A stretch of DNA of 64,000 bases from LZORAL124-50-18 sp051208045. Its GTDB lineage: Bacteria; Pseudomonadota; Gammaproteobacteria; Pseudomonadales; Oleiphilaceae. The notes under the pieces are model-generated. The model was not told the origin of the DNA, did no database searches, and saw nothing but the letters and a program-made list of their open reading frames with translations. How positions within the stretch are numbered: the stretch's first letter is position 1; the number at the start of each line of letters is the position of its first letter. Shown here in pieces: positions 37,901 to 45,762 of the stretch. The translations under genes and the position numbers were made by a program. The stretch lies in assembly GCA_051208045.1 (NCBI GenBank), contig JBPJFY010000004.1, forward strand, positions 257,398 through 321,397, written 5' to 3'.

Positions 37901-38508
37901 ATATGGAAATTCGTGGCGCAGGCGAGTTACTGGGCGAAGAACAGAGCGGCCAGATACAGAACATTGGTTATTCGCTGTATATGGAATTACTCGATCAAGC
38001 AGTAAAATCCATTCAGAAGGGGCAGGATATTTCCCTGGAACCATCCTCAAATGCGGGAGCGGAGATTAATTTGCGCATTCCGGCACTGATACCGGACGAC
38101 TACCTTCCTGATGTGCATTCACGTCTCATTCTCTATAAACGCATCGCCGGCGCAGGAACATCCGATGAACTGGTGGATCTGCGCACGGAAATCATCGACC
38201 GGTACGGGCTCTTGCCGGAGCCCTTGAAAAACCTATTCAAGCAAACCCGTCTCAAACAAAAATGTACCGCGCTCGGGGTAACCAAAGTCGATGCTGGTGC
38301 GTCCTCAGGAAAAATTGAGTTTGCCGAGAAAACCCATGTGGATCCTATGAAGATTGTTCAACTGGTACAGAAAAAGTTTGAAAAATACGGTATGAAAGGA
38401 GGCAGCACCCTCACGTTTAAGCTGGATTCTCAAACTGCCGATGGTAAACTGCGCGAAATCGATCTCCTGTTGGATGCTCTCAAATCGGATGACTTTTCTT
38501 ATGAGTAA
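34999..38508 (+). CDS. mfd: Transcription-repair coupling factor Mfd
   Basis: 1169 residues, normal length. It displaces RNA polymerase stalled at DNA damage and recruits UvrA. An N-terminal UvrB-like region (DWETLPYDLFSPHQDI) leads to the RNA-polymerase interaction domain (VVHIDHGVGRYQGL). The translocase has Walker A GDVGFGKTEVAMRAAF, DEEHRFG box II, LTATPIPRTL and motif VI QLRGRVGRSHHQAYAYLL. The TRG and C-terminal D7 domains follow. Divergent from gap, and overlapping csiV by eight bases. Confidence 0.97.
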   Translation: MPSQHSAPPKLFTINDFRENNQSFISGLTGPARGLLVAESALSTQKLHLVIAKDMEQARQIESEARFFLGRETPIETLSLPDWETLPYDLFSPHQDIISTRIYTLSQLNKAQQGVLIVPVGTLLHRLAPARHLRALSLVLEVGKRLDVQSYREELESAGYQNVETVYEHGEFTVRGSIIDVFPMGSKVPYRIELFDDEIETLRSFDPESQRSVEKVQAVSLLPANEFPFDAESRKAFITRWHERFPDCPKESPLYQDIRSGIKPLGVEYYLPLFYDELSTIFDYLPKDTIVVQLADVYSAANHFWDEIRQRFEDRRYDRLRPILTPDEVFLPVDQFFSELKPRPGFKVANDAATPETNKDQGQDFGCQPVADIAINHKLADPLIGLKQFIEKHSTSTLICAESAGRKEALMELFKKHHLPFNEVDDWASFLQHRNNADSTAVSLAIWPLEHGCIVPAQRIGIIAEAQLFGQRVAQVRRRKKAADQSDAIVKNLTELTLGAPVVHIDHGVGRYQGLQTIEIDGHATEFLTLSYANEAKLYVPVTSLHLISRYSGTDNDLAPLHKLGTDKWTTAKQKAMEKIRDTAAELLEVYAKREARKGFSFASPDDSYEQFCDNFPFEETADQLTAIEAIEADMLSDRPMDRLVCGDVGFGKTEVAMRAAFLATYSGKQVAILAPTTLLAQQHYESFKDRFAETPIKIEVLSRFKTGKESSQVTKNLSTGRTDIIVGTHKLLQGDIRFKNLGLLVIDEEHRFGVQQKERIKALRAEVDILTLTATPIPRTLNMAMGGIRDLSIIATPPAKRLSVKTFVRQSETALTKEAILREILRGGQVFYLHNEVKSIEKTAAEIAAQVPEARVSVAHGQMRERELEQIMSDFYHKKFNVLVCTTIIETGIDIPSANTIIIDRADKFGLAQLHQLRGRVGRSHHQAYAYLLTPHPKSLTKDAEKRLEAISAAQDLGAGFTLATHDMEIRGAGELLGEEQSGQIQNIGYSLYMELLDQAVKSIQKGQDISLEPSSNAGAEINLRIPALIPDDYLPDVHSRLILYKRIAGAGTSDELVDLRTEIIDRYGLLPEPLKNLFKQTRLKQKCTALGVTKVDAGASSGKIEFAEKTHVDPMKIVQLVQKKFEKYGMKGGSTLTFKLDSQTADGKLREIDLLLDALKSDDFSYE

Positions 38509-39463
38509 CCTCCGTTGTACACATAAACGGCTTTCATGGCACGCTTTGTGGCTCTTGTTGACAGTGGTTGCTACGCCAGCGCACGCAGAAACTGACGCGC
38601 CCATCCCGCCGGATGAGAACTGGTACCAGATAGAAGTATTGTTGTTCGAGCGGCTGAATACGAGTGAATTTTTTATCGACCCTCCCACCCAGACGCCACC
38701 GGTCCTGCAGCCAACAAACTGGCACACACTGGTGAACACCCCACCACTCACCCCCAATCAATTTCAGGTGGTACCACCGGAAGAGAATACGCTCAGACAA
38801 AACTACTGGGACAAACTGGCCCGCAGCAAGAACTTAAGACCAATCTACAGCACCGCCTGGAAACAGGAGCTCATCAACGACACCCCCAGAGCGCCGATAA
38901 AAATCCAGATTGAATCCTCTCATTCAACAAGCAATCGGCCTGTTTTGTATCAGGGAACGTTGTCCGTTCGTCGATCGCGCTATCTGCACGCCGACATTGA
39001 CCTGGCACTGGTCGAGTTTAATGAAAGCATGCTTTCACACTTTGATTTTACTCAACCCTCGTTGCTCCAACCTCCGCCATTGCTCATTGACAACCTGGCC
39101 GCGTCGCAAGCTCTCTACCCAACAGCAGACCTGTCTCACTCGCCTGTCTCGGCGCAACAAAACTGGGCGTTAACTGTTTTTCGGCTTAAAGAGTCCCGTA
39201 AAATGCGCAGCAAAGAGCTGCATTACATCGACTACCCTCAGTTTGGACTGATTGTGATCGTGCACCCCACGCACATGCCGGACTATGCCAAAGAGATTCC
39301 GCAGGAAGATCTACCGGTATTGGAAGAGATGCAACCTCTTGATGCCGACCAGGAGAATGGCGCAACTGATTCAGCGACATCTAATTCAGCGACATCTAAT
39401 TCAGCGACAGCGGAATCATTCACACCTGCGCCACAGGGTGCTCCCGCAGCGCAAGAGGAATAA
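38501..39463 (+). CDS. csiV: CsiV-family peptidoglycan-binding periplasmic protein
   Basis: 320 residues with a signal peptide (basic start, WLLLTVVATPAHA). The N-terminal block WYQIEVLLFERL and the later RLHYIDYPQFGLIVIV-like strand are characteristic of CsiV. In Vibrio cholerae CsiV binds peptidoglycan and aids cell-wall synthase activation, and its gene also follows mfd. The ATG at 38501 overlaps the mfd stop region by eight bases. The C terminus is a low-complexity acidic, Ser/Ala/Thr-rich tail encoded by a 15-base tandem repeat. Confidence 0.8.
   Translation: MSNLRCTHKRLSWHALWLLLTVVATPAHAETDAPIPPDENWYQIEVLLFERLNTSEFFIDPPTQTPPVLQPTNWHTLVNTPPLTPNQFQVVPPEENTLRQNYWDKLARSKNLRPIYSTAWKQELINDTPRAPIKIQIESSHSTSNRPVLYQGTLSVRRSRYLHADIDLALVEFNESMLSHFDFTQPSLLQPPPLLIDNLAASQALYPTADLSHSPVSAQQNWALTVFRLKESRKMRSKELHYIDYPQFGLIVIVHPTHMPDYAKEIPQEDLPVLEEMQPLDADQENGATDSATSNSATSNSATAESFTPAPQGAPAAQEE
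39369..39409 (+). repeat. 15-bp tandem repeat in the csiV tail
   Basis: Unit ATTCAGCGACATCTA, two full copies and an 11-base partial third, encoding SATSN repeats. The unit is a multiple of three, so copy-number change keeps the frame. Confidence 0.9.
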
Positions 39464-39487
39464 AGCACCTCTGTATCAAGAGGTGCT
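39464..39487. terminator. Hairpin between convergent csiV and phosphorylase genes
   Basis: A 9-bp perfect stem (AGCACCTCT / AGAGGTGCT) with a six-base loop directly follows the csiV stop and covers the last codons of the phosphorylase gene. On the minus strand it is followed by TTTATT, so it may end that gene's transcript; the T-run is short. Confidence 0.5.
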
Positions 39488-40216
39488 GACGACCTCAGCG
39501 ACAATCGCACACACCTTATCCATGCCCGCATCAATGGCGGCATGAATTTCTTCCATCGTGATGATGTGATCTGTCTTGCCGGCGGCCCAGTTCACACTCA
39601 GCGCTACACAGGCATATTCGAGATTCATTTCAGCGGCGAGTGCGGCTTCCGGCATGCCCGTCATCCCCACAATATCGCAACCATCACGCTCCATTTTTTT
39701 GATTTCTGCAGCGGTTTCCAGCCGGGGCCCCTGGGTGCAGCCATACACGGCATTATCACTCACGGGGATACCAAGCGTATTCGCCGCCAGGAGTAGGGTT
39801 TGCCGAAGCGATTCAGTAAAGGGAAAGGTAAAATCGATATGCGTTACCTGATCCAGGTCATCTTCGAAAAACGTCGACGCCCTGCCCCAGGTATAATCAA
39901 TAATCTGGTCCGGAACGCACACATGGGCCGGGGCCATTTCCGATCGAATCCCGCCAACGGCATTCACGGCAATGATTTTTTTGATGCCCATGCCGGCCAG
40001 CGCGGCAATATTTGCCCGATAATTAACTTTGTGAGGGGGAATCGTATGAGGATTACCATGACGGGCAAGAAACGCTACTTTTTTCCCGTTGATTTCTCCC
40101 AGGGAAATCGCTGAAGAGGGCACGCCGAACGGCGTATCCATTTCTTTAACATCGTAAATATGCAGGCCTTCAAGTTCCGTCAGCCCGGTTCCACCAATGA
40201 TTGCTATTTCTGGCAC
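39476..40216 (-). CDS. S-methyl-5'-thioinosine/thioadenosine phosphorylase
   Basis: 246-residue member of the MTAP/PNP family, trimeric, phosphorolysing the methylthio-nucleoside from polyamine synthesis. GGTGL (phosphate loop), RHGNPHTIPPHKVNYRAN, CTQGPRLETAAEI and MTGMPEAALAAEM are clear. At the base-recognition position the Asp pair of adenine-specific MTAP is replaced by VNWAAG, which argues for a 6-oxopurine, that is methylthioinosine, as shown for the Pseudomonas aeruginosa homologue in the same gene neighbourhood. It starts with GTG. Confidence 0.88.
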   Translation of the reverse strand: MPEIAIIGGTGLTELEGLHIYDVKEMDTPFGVPSSAISLGEINGKKVAFLARHGNPHTIPPHKVNYRANIAALAGMGIKKIIAVNAVGGIRSEMAPAHVCVPDQIIDYTWGRASTFFEDDLDQVTHIDFTFPFTESLRQTLLLAANTLGIPVSDNAVYGCTQGPRLETAAEIKKMERDGCDIVGMTGMPEAALAAEMNLEYACVALSVNWAAGKTDHIITMEEIHAAIDAGMDKVCAIVAEVVSTS

Positions 40217-40243
40217 GATAACTCTCCTAACGTGTCGCCGGGT

Positions 40244-41395
40244 CTACGATGACGTAGCCGTGGGTTGAGTAAGACCCGCAAACTGCGGCGCACTCAGCGA
40301 CACGGGTTTGCTGTCTGAGATGTGGTGAAGCGTTTGCGTCGGAAACGCAATTTCAGCCCCGGCTTCGCTGATAATCGCCATAATTTTCATCAGCACGTCC
40401 TGTTTGACTTCGTGGTACTTAATCCAGTTCGTGGTTTTCGTGAAGGTGTAGACAAAGAAATCCAGTGATGAAGGACCAAACGCATTAAAATTGACCATCA
40501 GGGTCTGTGTGGTATCAATCTCTTCATGCGATTTCAGCATGTCCTTCACCTGCTGAAGCACGGGTTCAATTGTTGAAAAATCATCATATCGTACACCAAT
40601 CGTTTCATAGATTCGACGATGGGACATTCGCGAAGGATTCTCAACGGTAATATTCGTGAACGTTGAGTTGGGCACATAAATCGGTCGCTTCTCAAAGGTA
40701 CGGATTCGTGTGGTACGCCACCCTATGTGCTCAACGGTACCTTCAATATTTTTGTCGGGAGAGCGCACCCAATCGCCTACAGAAAACGGCCGATCCAGGT
40801 AGACCATCAAACCGCCAAAGAAATTGGCCAGCAAATCCTTGGCCGCAAAGCCAACCGCAATCCCCCCAATCCCGCCGAAAGCCAGTACGCCCGAGACGCT
40901 GTATCCCAATGTCTGCAATACGACCAGCACACTGGTGATGATCACGGAGGCGCGTAACAGTTTGCCCATTGCTGAAACGGTCGTATGATCCATCGGCTGC
41001 TTCATCTTTTCCGGTGAAACGACGATCTTTTCCGCACCGGAAATAAAGCGCACCAAGAACCAGGAAAGAGAATAAATGACGCCAATCTGCCGCAACGGCT
41101 CTATGATGCTGAACGCTTTAGACCCCGAGTAGGATTCAGCTAACTGACCCGCCAGCGTCAACCCGATAATCCAGATAAACAGTTTCACGGGTTTGTTTGC
41201 GGCATTCAACAGCGTGTCATCCCACAGGTTACTGGTTTTCGACACCTGTGTTTCCAGCTTATCCATCACTTTTCCCGCGATATAACTTAACAGACCGGTA
41301 ACAAATACGATGGTAAAGAGCGTGAGTACAGCTCGAAACTCAAAGGTCGTGACGCCGACCTCCGTAAACCATTGATCGAGATAATTAACTTCCAC
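40244..41395 (-). CDS. MscS-family mechanosensitive channel
   Basis: 383 residues. Four hydrophobic segments are seen, the last being the pore helix (GVLAFGGIGGIAVGFAAKDL), followed by the beta domain NFFGGLMVYLDRPFSVGDW and GTVEHIGWRTTRIRT, and a C-terminal cytoplasmic domain. It probably relieves osmotic downshock in the inner membrane. The GTG start has GGAGG seven bases upstream. It sits 27 bases beyond the phosphorylase start, on the same strand. Confidence 0.9.
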   Translation of the reverse strand: MEVNYLDQWFTEVGVTTFEFRAVLTLFTIVFVTGLLSYIAGKVMDKLETQVSKTSNLWDDTLLNAANKPVKLFIWIIGLTLAGQLAESYSGSKAFSIIEPLRQIGVIYSLSWFLVRFISGAEKIVVSPEKMKQPMDHTTVSAMGKLLRASVIITSVLVVLQTLGYSVSGVLAFGGIGGIAVGFAAKDLLANFFGGLMVYLDRPFSVGDWVRSPDKNIEGTVEHIGWRTTRIRTFEKRPIYVPNSTFTNITVENPSRMSHRRIYETIGVRYDDFSTIEPVLQQVKDMLKSHEEIDTTQTLMVNFNAFGPSSLDFFVYTFTKTTNWIKYHEVKQDVLMKIMAIISEAGAEIAFPTQTLHHISDSKPVSLSAPQFAGLTQPTATSS

Positions 41396-41427
41396 TTAAC
41401 GCCTCCTTTTTCCCAAAAAGATTACCC

Positions 41428-41464
41428 TTCAACTCTTCAACTCTTCAACTCTTCAACTCTTCAA
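41428..41464. repeat. 8-bp tandem repeat at the nagZ 3' end
   Basis: Four full TTCAACTC units and a partial fifth run across the nagZ stop codon into the intergenic space before the MscS gene. The first unit already supplies the stop, so gain or loss of units would not change the protein. Confidence 0.9.
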
Positions 41465-42499
41465 GGTAAGCAGGGCATTTACGTTCTGCATTTTAGCACG
41501 CCATTCCGGGGTGTTCTGTAATTGAGCCAATTTTGTCCCTTCACCTGTAAACTCATGATTCCAGCGCCCGCACATGGTTCGCAGTTTGTCGCAGGGTGAG
41601 ACTTGCCTGGATACCATCCAGTCCAATACCGCTTTCGCCCCCTGTCGGTGATTACAGACCAGCACCATATCGCACCCGGCAGCCAGCGCGACTTCTGCGC
41701 GCGATTCAAAGCTGCCAGCGACCGTAGCCCCTTCCATCGTCAGGTCGTCACTGAAAATAATCCCTTCGAAGCCAAGCTGGTCCTTAAGTACCTGCTGCAA
41801 CCAAAAAGATGAAAAGCCCGCCGGATTCGGATCCACACGGGAGTAGATAACGTGAGCAGGCATAATGGCCTCCAAACCCTGACGGATTAACTGGGCGAAG
41901 GGCTCAACATCGGCTTTCAAAATCGCATCCAAATCACGATGTTCTTTGGGAATATCCGTATGTGAGTCCGCTTCGACATACCCATGTCCGGGAAAGTGCT
42001 TGCCAGTGGCCGACATCCCTGCCTCGCGCATCCCTATCACCAGCGCGGTTGCCAGCTCGGCCACCACATTGGGTTGATTTGAGAAAGCGCGATCGCCAAT
42101 TACCTGAGAGTATCCCCAATCCAGATCCAGCACGGGAGCAAAGCTGAAGTCCAGGCCGGACGCCAACAGTTCCGCCGCCATAATCCACCCGGCACTCCTG
42201 GCCGATTGCAACGCGATATGAGGCTCGTGTATGAAAAGCTCACCAAAGTGTCGCATCGGTGGCAGCCGGGTATAGTCGGAACGAAACCGCCAGACTCGCC
42301 CACCCTCATGATCCACAGCAATCAGCAAGTGCGGATTTATGCGCCTCATTTCCTGAATCAAGCGCTCAACTTGTTCGGCGGACTGGAAGTTGCGGGAAAA
42401 GAGAATGACTCCCCCCACCTGCTCGGAAGCCAGCAGCACTGTCTCCTCTGAGGACAAGGTGATGCCTTCTAAATCGAGCATTAAACGGCCAATGGACAT
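41453..42499 (-). CDS. nagZ: Beta-N-acetylhexosaminidase NagZ
   Basis: 348-residue GH3 enzyme of cytoplasmic cell-wall recycling, removing GlcNAc from anhydromuropeptides. AVDHEGGRVWRFR and KHFPGHGYVEADSHTDIP (catalytic Asp-His dyad on the loop) are intact, followed by IIFSDDLTMEGA with the nucleophile Asp. No signal peptide. In Pseudomonas it also lies between the phosphorylase and psrA. Its last codons fall in an 8-bp tandem repeat. Confidence 0.95.
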   Translation of the reverse strand: MSIGRLMLDLEGITLSSEETVLLASEQVGGVILFSRNFQSAEQVERLIQEMRRINPHLLIAVDHEGGRVWRFRSDYTRLPPMRHFGELFIHEPHIALQSARSAGWIMAAELLASGLDFSFAPVLDLDWGYSQVIGDRAFSNQPNVVAELATALVIGMREAGMSATGKHFPGHGYVEADSHTDIPKEHRDLDAILKADVEPFAQLIRQGLEAIMPAHVIYSRVDPNPAGFSSFWLQQVLKDQLGFEGIIFSDDLTMEGATVAGSFESRAEVALAAGCDMVLVCNHRQGAKAVLDWMVSRQVSPCDKLRTMCGRWNHEFTGEGTKLAQLQNTPEWRAKMQNVNALLTLKS

Positions 42500-42593
42500 G
42501 ACGCTTCCTTTTAAAATAACGAAAAGGCCCTAAAGATAACGAATTGATCTCAGAAAGAAAACTCTCAGGCACGGTTGCATGAAAGGGATTAGC

Positions 42594-43079
42594 TCACAGG
42601 GAGATTATGACGGGGGTATAGACTGGCACTTGATTGAACAGCGAAATAACATCCTGATTTCGCATACGGATGCAGCCGTGTGACAGCGGAACGCCCATCT
42701 GACATGCGTCGGGGCAGCCGTGAATGTAGATGTATCGGCGCATGGTGTCACAGCTACCCATCCGATTATACCCGGGCTCCAAACCGCTTAACCAAAGTAT
42801 GCGGGACAGAATCCAGTCTCTTTGCGGATGAGCCTCTGCCAAGGCGGGCGAGAATATCTCCCCCGTGGGGCGCCGCCCCACAAACACCGCCCCCAGCGGT
42901 TGAGATGCCCCGATCTTTGCTCGGATGATGTGCTTGCCTAATGGAGTGCAATTGCTCCCGGAGGCTTGCCCGGTTCCCTTGAGCGCGGTAGAAACCTGCC
43001 AGGAATCCACCAGGGATTCGCCCCTCAAAAGAGCGAGGGTTTGCTGCCCCACCGAAACCTCTATGCGAAACTCGGACAC
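42594..43079 (-). CDS. L,D-transpeptidase (YkuD) domain protein
   Basis: 161 residues made almost entirely of a YkuD catalytic domain: YIYIHGCPD and the active-site motif SHGCIRMRN. Such enzymes form 3-3 or lipoprotein crosslinks in peptidoglycan. There is no evident signal peptide, which is odd for a cell-wall enzyme; short family members like this are common in gammaproteobacteria, and their cellular site is unclear. GTG start. It reads with psrA upstream and nagZ downstream, perhaps co-transcribed. Confidence 0.88.
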   Translation of the reverse strand: MSEFRIEVSVGQQTLALLRGESLVDSWQVSTALKGTGQASGSNCTPLGKHIIRAKIGASQPLGAVFVGRRPTGEIFSPALAEAHPQRDWILSRILWLSGLEPGYNRMGSCDTMRRYIYIHGCPDACQMGVPLSHGCIRMRNQDVISLFNQVPVYTPVIISL

Positions 43080-43112
43080 GTGAACGCCTTGTGATGTAAA
43101 TTCGGTGGTATT

Positions 43113-43778
43113 CTACCCGAAACTGGCGACCAGTTTCTCTAAATCGGCTGGCGGCGCTTTCATGCCTGCGGCGACAAACGGCACCAGGCGCGCGACGATG
43201 TCCGTCGTTGACGTGCGGACACCCAAGTCACTGTGCAGGATATCTGACAGCGCATCACTGCTGGACATGGTAAATGCCATTGCCCCCATCATGAACTGAA
43301 TTCGCCAGAATCGATCAATATTGCTCAGTTCCGGTGTCGCATCTTTAAATGCTTTCATAAAACGACGGAAGCTGTTTTTGTATTCGGATTCCAGGTATTT
43401 TCTCAAATGCCCCTGGGACTGGGTATACGCCAGTCCGAGAAGACGCATGAATACCGGCAAACCATTCTTGCTGCGCGCCGGAATCCTCACGATGGAGCTG
43501 GTGAGAATCACCAGCAAATCTTCCACCCCGACAGTTAACTCGCCATTGACTGCCCGTTTGTCCAGTTCCTGGTCAATGATTTGCGCAAACGGTGAGAGGA
43601 AACGGGCAAAGACCGCTTGAATCAAGGCATTTTTGGAGCCGAAATGATAGTTCACCGCCGCGAGATTCACATCCGCTTTGCTGGTTATCATTCTGAGCGA
43701 TGTTTCTGAAAATCCCCGCTGTGCGAACAACTCTTCTGCAGCATCCAGGATTTTATCAACGGTATCCGATTGTGCCAT
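43113..43778 (-). CDS. psrA: PsrA-like TetR-family regulator
   Basis: 221 residues. The TetR helix-turn-helix is at about 8-55 (TVDKILDAAEELFAQRGF, TSLRMITSKADVNLAAVNYHFGSK). The ligand domain matches PsrA, the long-chain fatty-acid sensor of Pseudomonas and relatives. Its promoter carries two PsrA-type operators, so autorepression is expected. In Pseudomonas lexA lies next to psrA; here its divergent neighbour is a MshE-like ATPase. GGTGA lies five bases before the ATG. Confidence 0.9.
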   Translation of the reverse strand: MAQSDTVDKILDAAEELFAQRGFSETSLRMITSKADVNLAAVNYHFGSKNALIQAVFARFLSPFAQIIDQELDKRAVNGELTVGVEDLLVILTSSIVRIPARSKNGLPVFMRLLGLAYTQSQGHLRKYLESEYKNSFRRFMKAFKDATPELSNIDRFWRIQFMMGAMAFTMSSSDALSDILHSDLGVRTSTTDIVARLVPFVAAGMKAPPADLEKLVASFG

Positions 43779-43790
43779 AAATCACCATTC

Positions 43791-43817
43791 CAAACATTTG
43801 TTTGAAACATACGTTTG
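43791..43817. promoter_or_regulatory. Two abutting PsrA boxes
   Basis: CAAACATTTGTTTG (43791-43804) and GAAACATACGTTTG (43804-43817) both fit the published PsrA consensus [G/C]AAAC-N2-4-GTTT[G/C] and share one base. They cover the -10 element and presumed start site of psrA. Confidence 0.85.
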
Positions 43818-43834
43818 ATTGGTCACCTTGTCAA
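43806..43834 (-). promoter_or_regulatory. psrA promoter
   Basis: On the minus strand a perfect TTGACA (43829-43834), a 17-base spacer and TATGTT (43806-43811) form a sigma-70 promoter about 28 bases before the ATG. The second PsrA box overlaps the -10. The rest of 43818-43974 shows no other clear element. Confidence 0.75.
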
Positions 43835-43974
43835 GACATCGCCCCTGCCCCACGTCGTTATACCCGGAAAGTTTTGTCATTTTTTGTAAAAGACAGGCCA
43901 CATTATGATCCAACTCAACACCTGACGGCGCTGGCATAAACATAATAAGTCAAACATGTCCACAGGTGCCCCGC

Positions 43975-45708
43975 ATGATCGCAGAACCAGTAAAACTAGA
44001 CACATCAGAAGCTCTGGCCTTCGCGCTTGACCACCCGGAAAGGCTCGTTCGACACCTGCCGCTGGGCCGCCTTCTGATCCAGTCCCAGCTGATTTCCCCG
44101 GATCAATGTGCCAATGCGTTGCGCATCCAAACCCATACGCATGAAAAACTCGGCACCATACTGATCCGGGAAGGCATCATCAAAGAAGCGGATTTGCTGC
44201 AGCTGGTCAGTCAAAACCTGAACATTCCGTTCATCAATGCGGCAAAATTCAAACCCCCGGTAGAAATTGTTGACCTGGTGCCGGCTGAGTTTTCACGGAC
44301 GCACAACGTCATCCCGATTATGCTCCACCATGAGCGACTGGTCGTCGCCATGAATGATCCCATGGACAATGAGGTCCTGAATTTACTGCACTTTTTGTCG
44401 GGTCGCGTGATTGAACCGGTGCTGGCCAGCAGTGATGCCATTGAGTTCGCTATCAGCCAGTCCTATGGCTTTATTGATGATGAAGAAGCCCTGCGCACCT
44501 TGCCTGTAGCGCCCCACGAACCTCAGCTCAAGGAGTATCAGGCCAAAAAGCTGGCGGAAGATAAACCGACGGTACGTCTCGTCAACCACATCATTCTGGA
44601 TGCCATCAGCCGACGCGCTTCCGACATCCACATCCGCCCCAACGAACTGGATGTCGATCTCATTTTTCGAATTGATGGCGCGCTGGTTAAAATCCGGTCA
44701 TTCAACAAATCGCTGCTCCCTTCGGCGGTGAGTCGAATCAAAATCATCAGCGGAATGAATATTGCGGAGCGCAGAGTGCCGCAAGATGGCCGAACCAAGA
44801 TTCATGTTCAGGGGAAAATTATTGATCTACGGGTGTCTGTGATGCCTGCGCTCCATGGCGAGAGCGTGGTGATCCGCATACTTGATACGTCGGCGGGCAT
44901 GAAAGACATCAGTGAAATAGGGTTTTCCAAGGCAGATGAAGACAAATTCCGACGTTTAATCCAGCGCAGCTCAGGGTTGATTCTGGTGACCGGGCCGACC
45001 GGATCAGGAAAATCAACCACGCTCTATTCCGCATTAAAGGAAGTACGGCAAAGAAACATAAACATCATTACGGTCGAAGATCCGGTGGAATATCAGATTC
45101 AGGGCATCACCCAACTACAAATCAATCCCCAGATTGGCTATACCTTCGCACGCGCCCTGCGCCACATCCTGAGACATGATCCGGACACAATTATGCTGGG
45201 CGAGATCCGGGATGAAGAAACTGCCAAGATGGCCATTGAAAGCGCCTTAACCGGCCACCTGGTGCTGTCCACACTGCATACCAACAGCGCTGCATCAACG
45301 ATTACGCGTTTGCTGGAAATCGGCATCCCCCCCTACCTGGTCAAGTCGACAGTACTGGCTGTTCTGGCACAGCGACTGGTACGGAAAAACTGCCCTCATT
45401 GCCTCCAACCTGTCACCCTGACCGCCAGCGAGCGAAAGATCTTCAACTTGCCGGAAGACACCCGATTCTATCAGGGTTCCGGGTGTGACCATTGTCACCA
45501 GACCGGTTACGCCGGTCGACTGGCCGTCTATGAGCTGCTGGAGGTAGACAGCCACATCCGGCAGCTCATCACCCCCAGTTGTAACGAGCTACAACTGGAG
45601 AAAGTTGCCCACGAGCACGGCATGCGAGGTTTGACCCGGCACGCCTTGTCGCTGGCAGAGAAACAACTCACCTCCATGGAAGAAGTGTTTCGTATTCGCA
45701 CCAGCTAA
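43975..45708 (+). CDS. GspE/PilB/MshE-type secretion ATPase
   Basis: 577-residue hexameric ATPase of the type II secretion/type IV pilus class. Two MshEN-type c-di-GMP-binding repeats lie at about 28-52 (PLGRLLIQSQLISPDQ) and 58-80 (KLGTILIREGIIKEADLL). The core has GPTGSGKSTTLYSAL (Walker A), EDPVEYQ, LRHDPDTIMLGEIRD and STLHTNSA. A zinc tetra-Cys motif (CPHC...CDHC) follows. AGGTG six bases upstream favours the ATG at 43975 over GTG 43966. No pilin, secretin or other secretion gene is near, so its machine is encoded elsewhere. Confidence 0.9.
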   Translation: MIAEPVKLDTSEALAFALDHPERLVRHLPLGRLLIQSQLISPDQCANALRIQTHTHEKLGTILIREGIIKEADLLQLVSQNLNIPFINAAKFKPPVEIVDLVPAEFSRTHNVIPIMLHHERLVVAMNDPMDNEVLNLLHFLSGRVIEPVLASSDAIEFAISQSYGFIDDEEALRTLPVAPHEPQLKEYQAKKLAEDKPTVRLVNHIILDAISRRASDIHIRPNELDVDLIFRIDGALVKIRSFNKSLLPSAVSRIKIISGMNIAERRVPQDGRTKIHVQGKIIDLRVSVMPALHGESVVIRILDTSAGMKDISEIGFSKADEDKFRRLIQRSSGLILVTGPTGSGKSTTLYSALKEVRQRNINIITVEDPVEYQIQGITQLQINPQIGYTFARALRHILRHDPDTIMLGEIRDEETAKMAIESALTGHLVLSTLHTNSAASTITRLLEIGIPPYLVKSTVLAVLAQRLVRKNCPHCLQPVTLTASERKIFNLPEDTRFYQGSGCDHCHQTGYAGRLAVYELLEVDSHIRQLITPSCNELQLEKVAHEHGMRGLTRHALSLAEKQLTSMEEVFRIRTS

Positions 45709-45743
45709 AGCGGCTAAGGTGGCAAGATGGCCAAGGTGTCCTC

Positions 45744-45762
45744 TGGAGCTAAGGGAGCTCCA
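45744..45762 (-). terminator. Hairpin at the aldo-keto reductase 3' end
   Basis: TGGAGCT and AGCTCCA pair around a five-base loop, across the stop of the aldo-keto reductase gene and after the ATPase gene. No good T-run on either side, so termination is uncertain. Confidence 0.3.

Noticed and set aside
41428..41464. Possible CRISPR array
   Set aside because: Units are 8 bases without spacers; it is a simple tandem repeat. No repeat-spacer pattern was found anywhere in the window.
43975..45708. Part of a type II secretion or type IV pilus cluster
   Set aside because: No pilin, platform protein, secretin or prepilin peptidase is within the window on either side.
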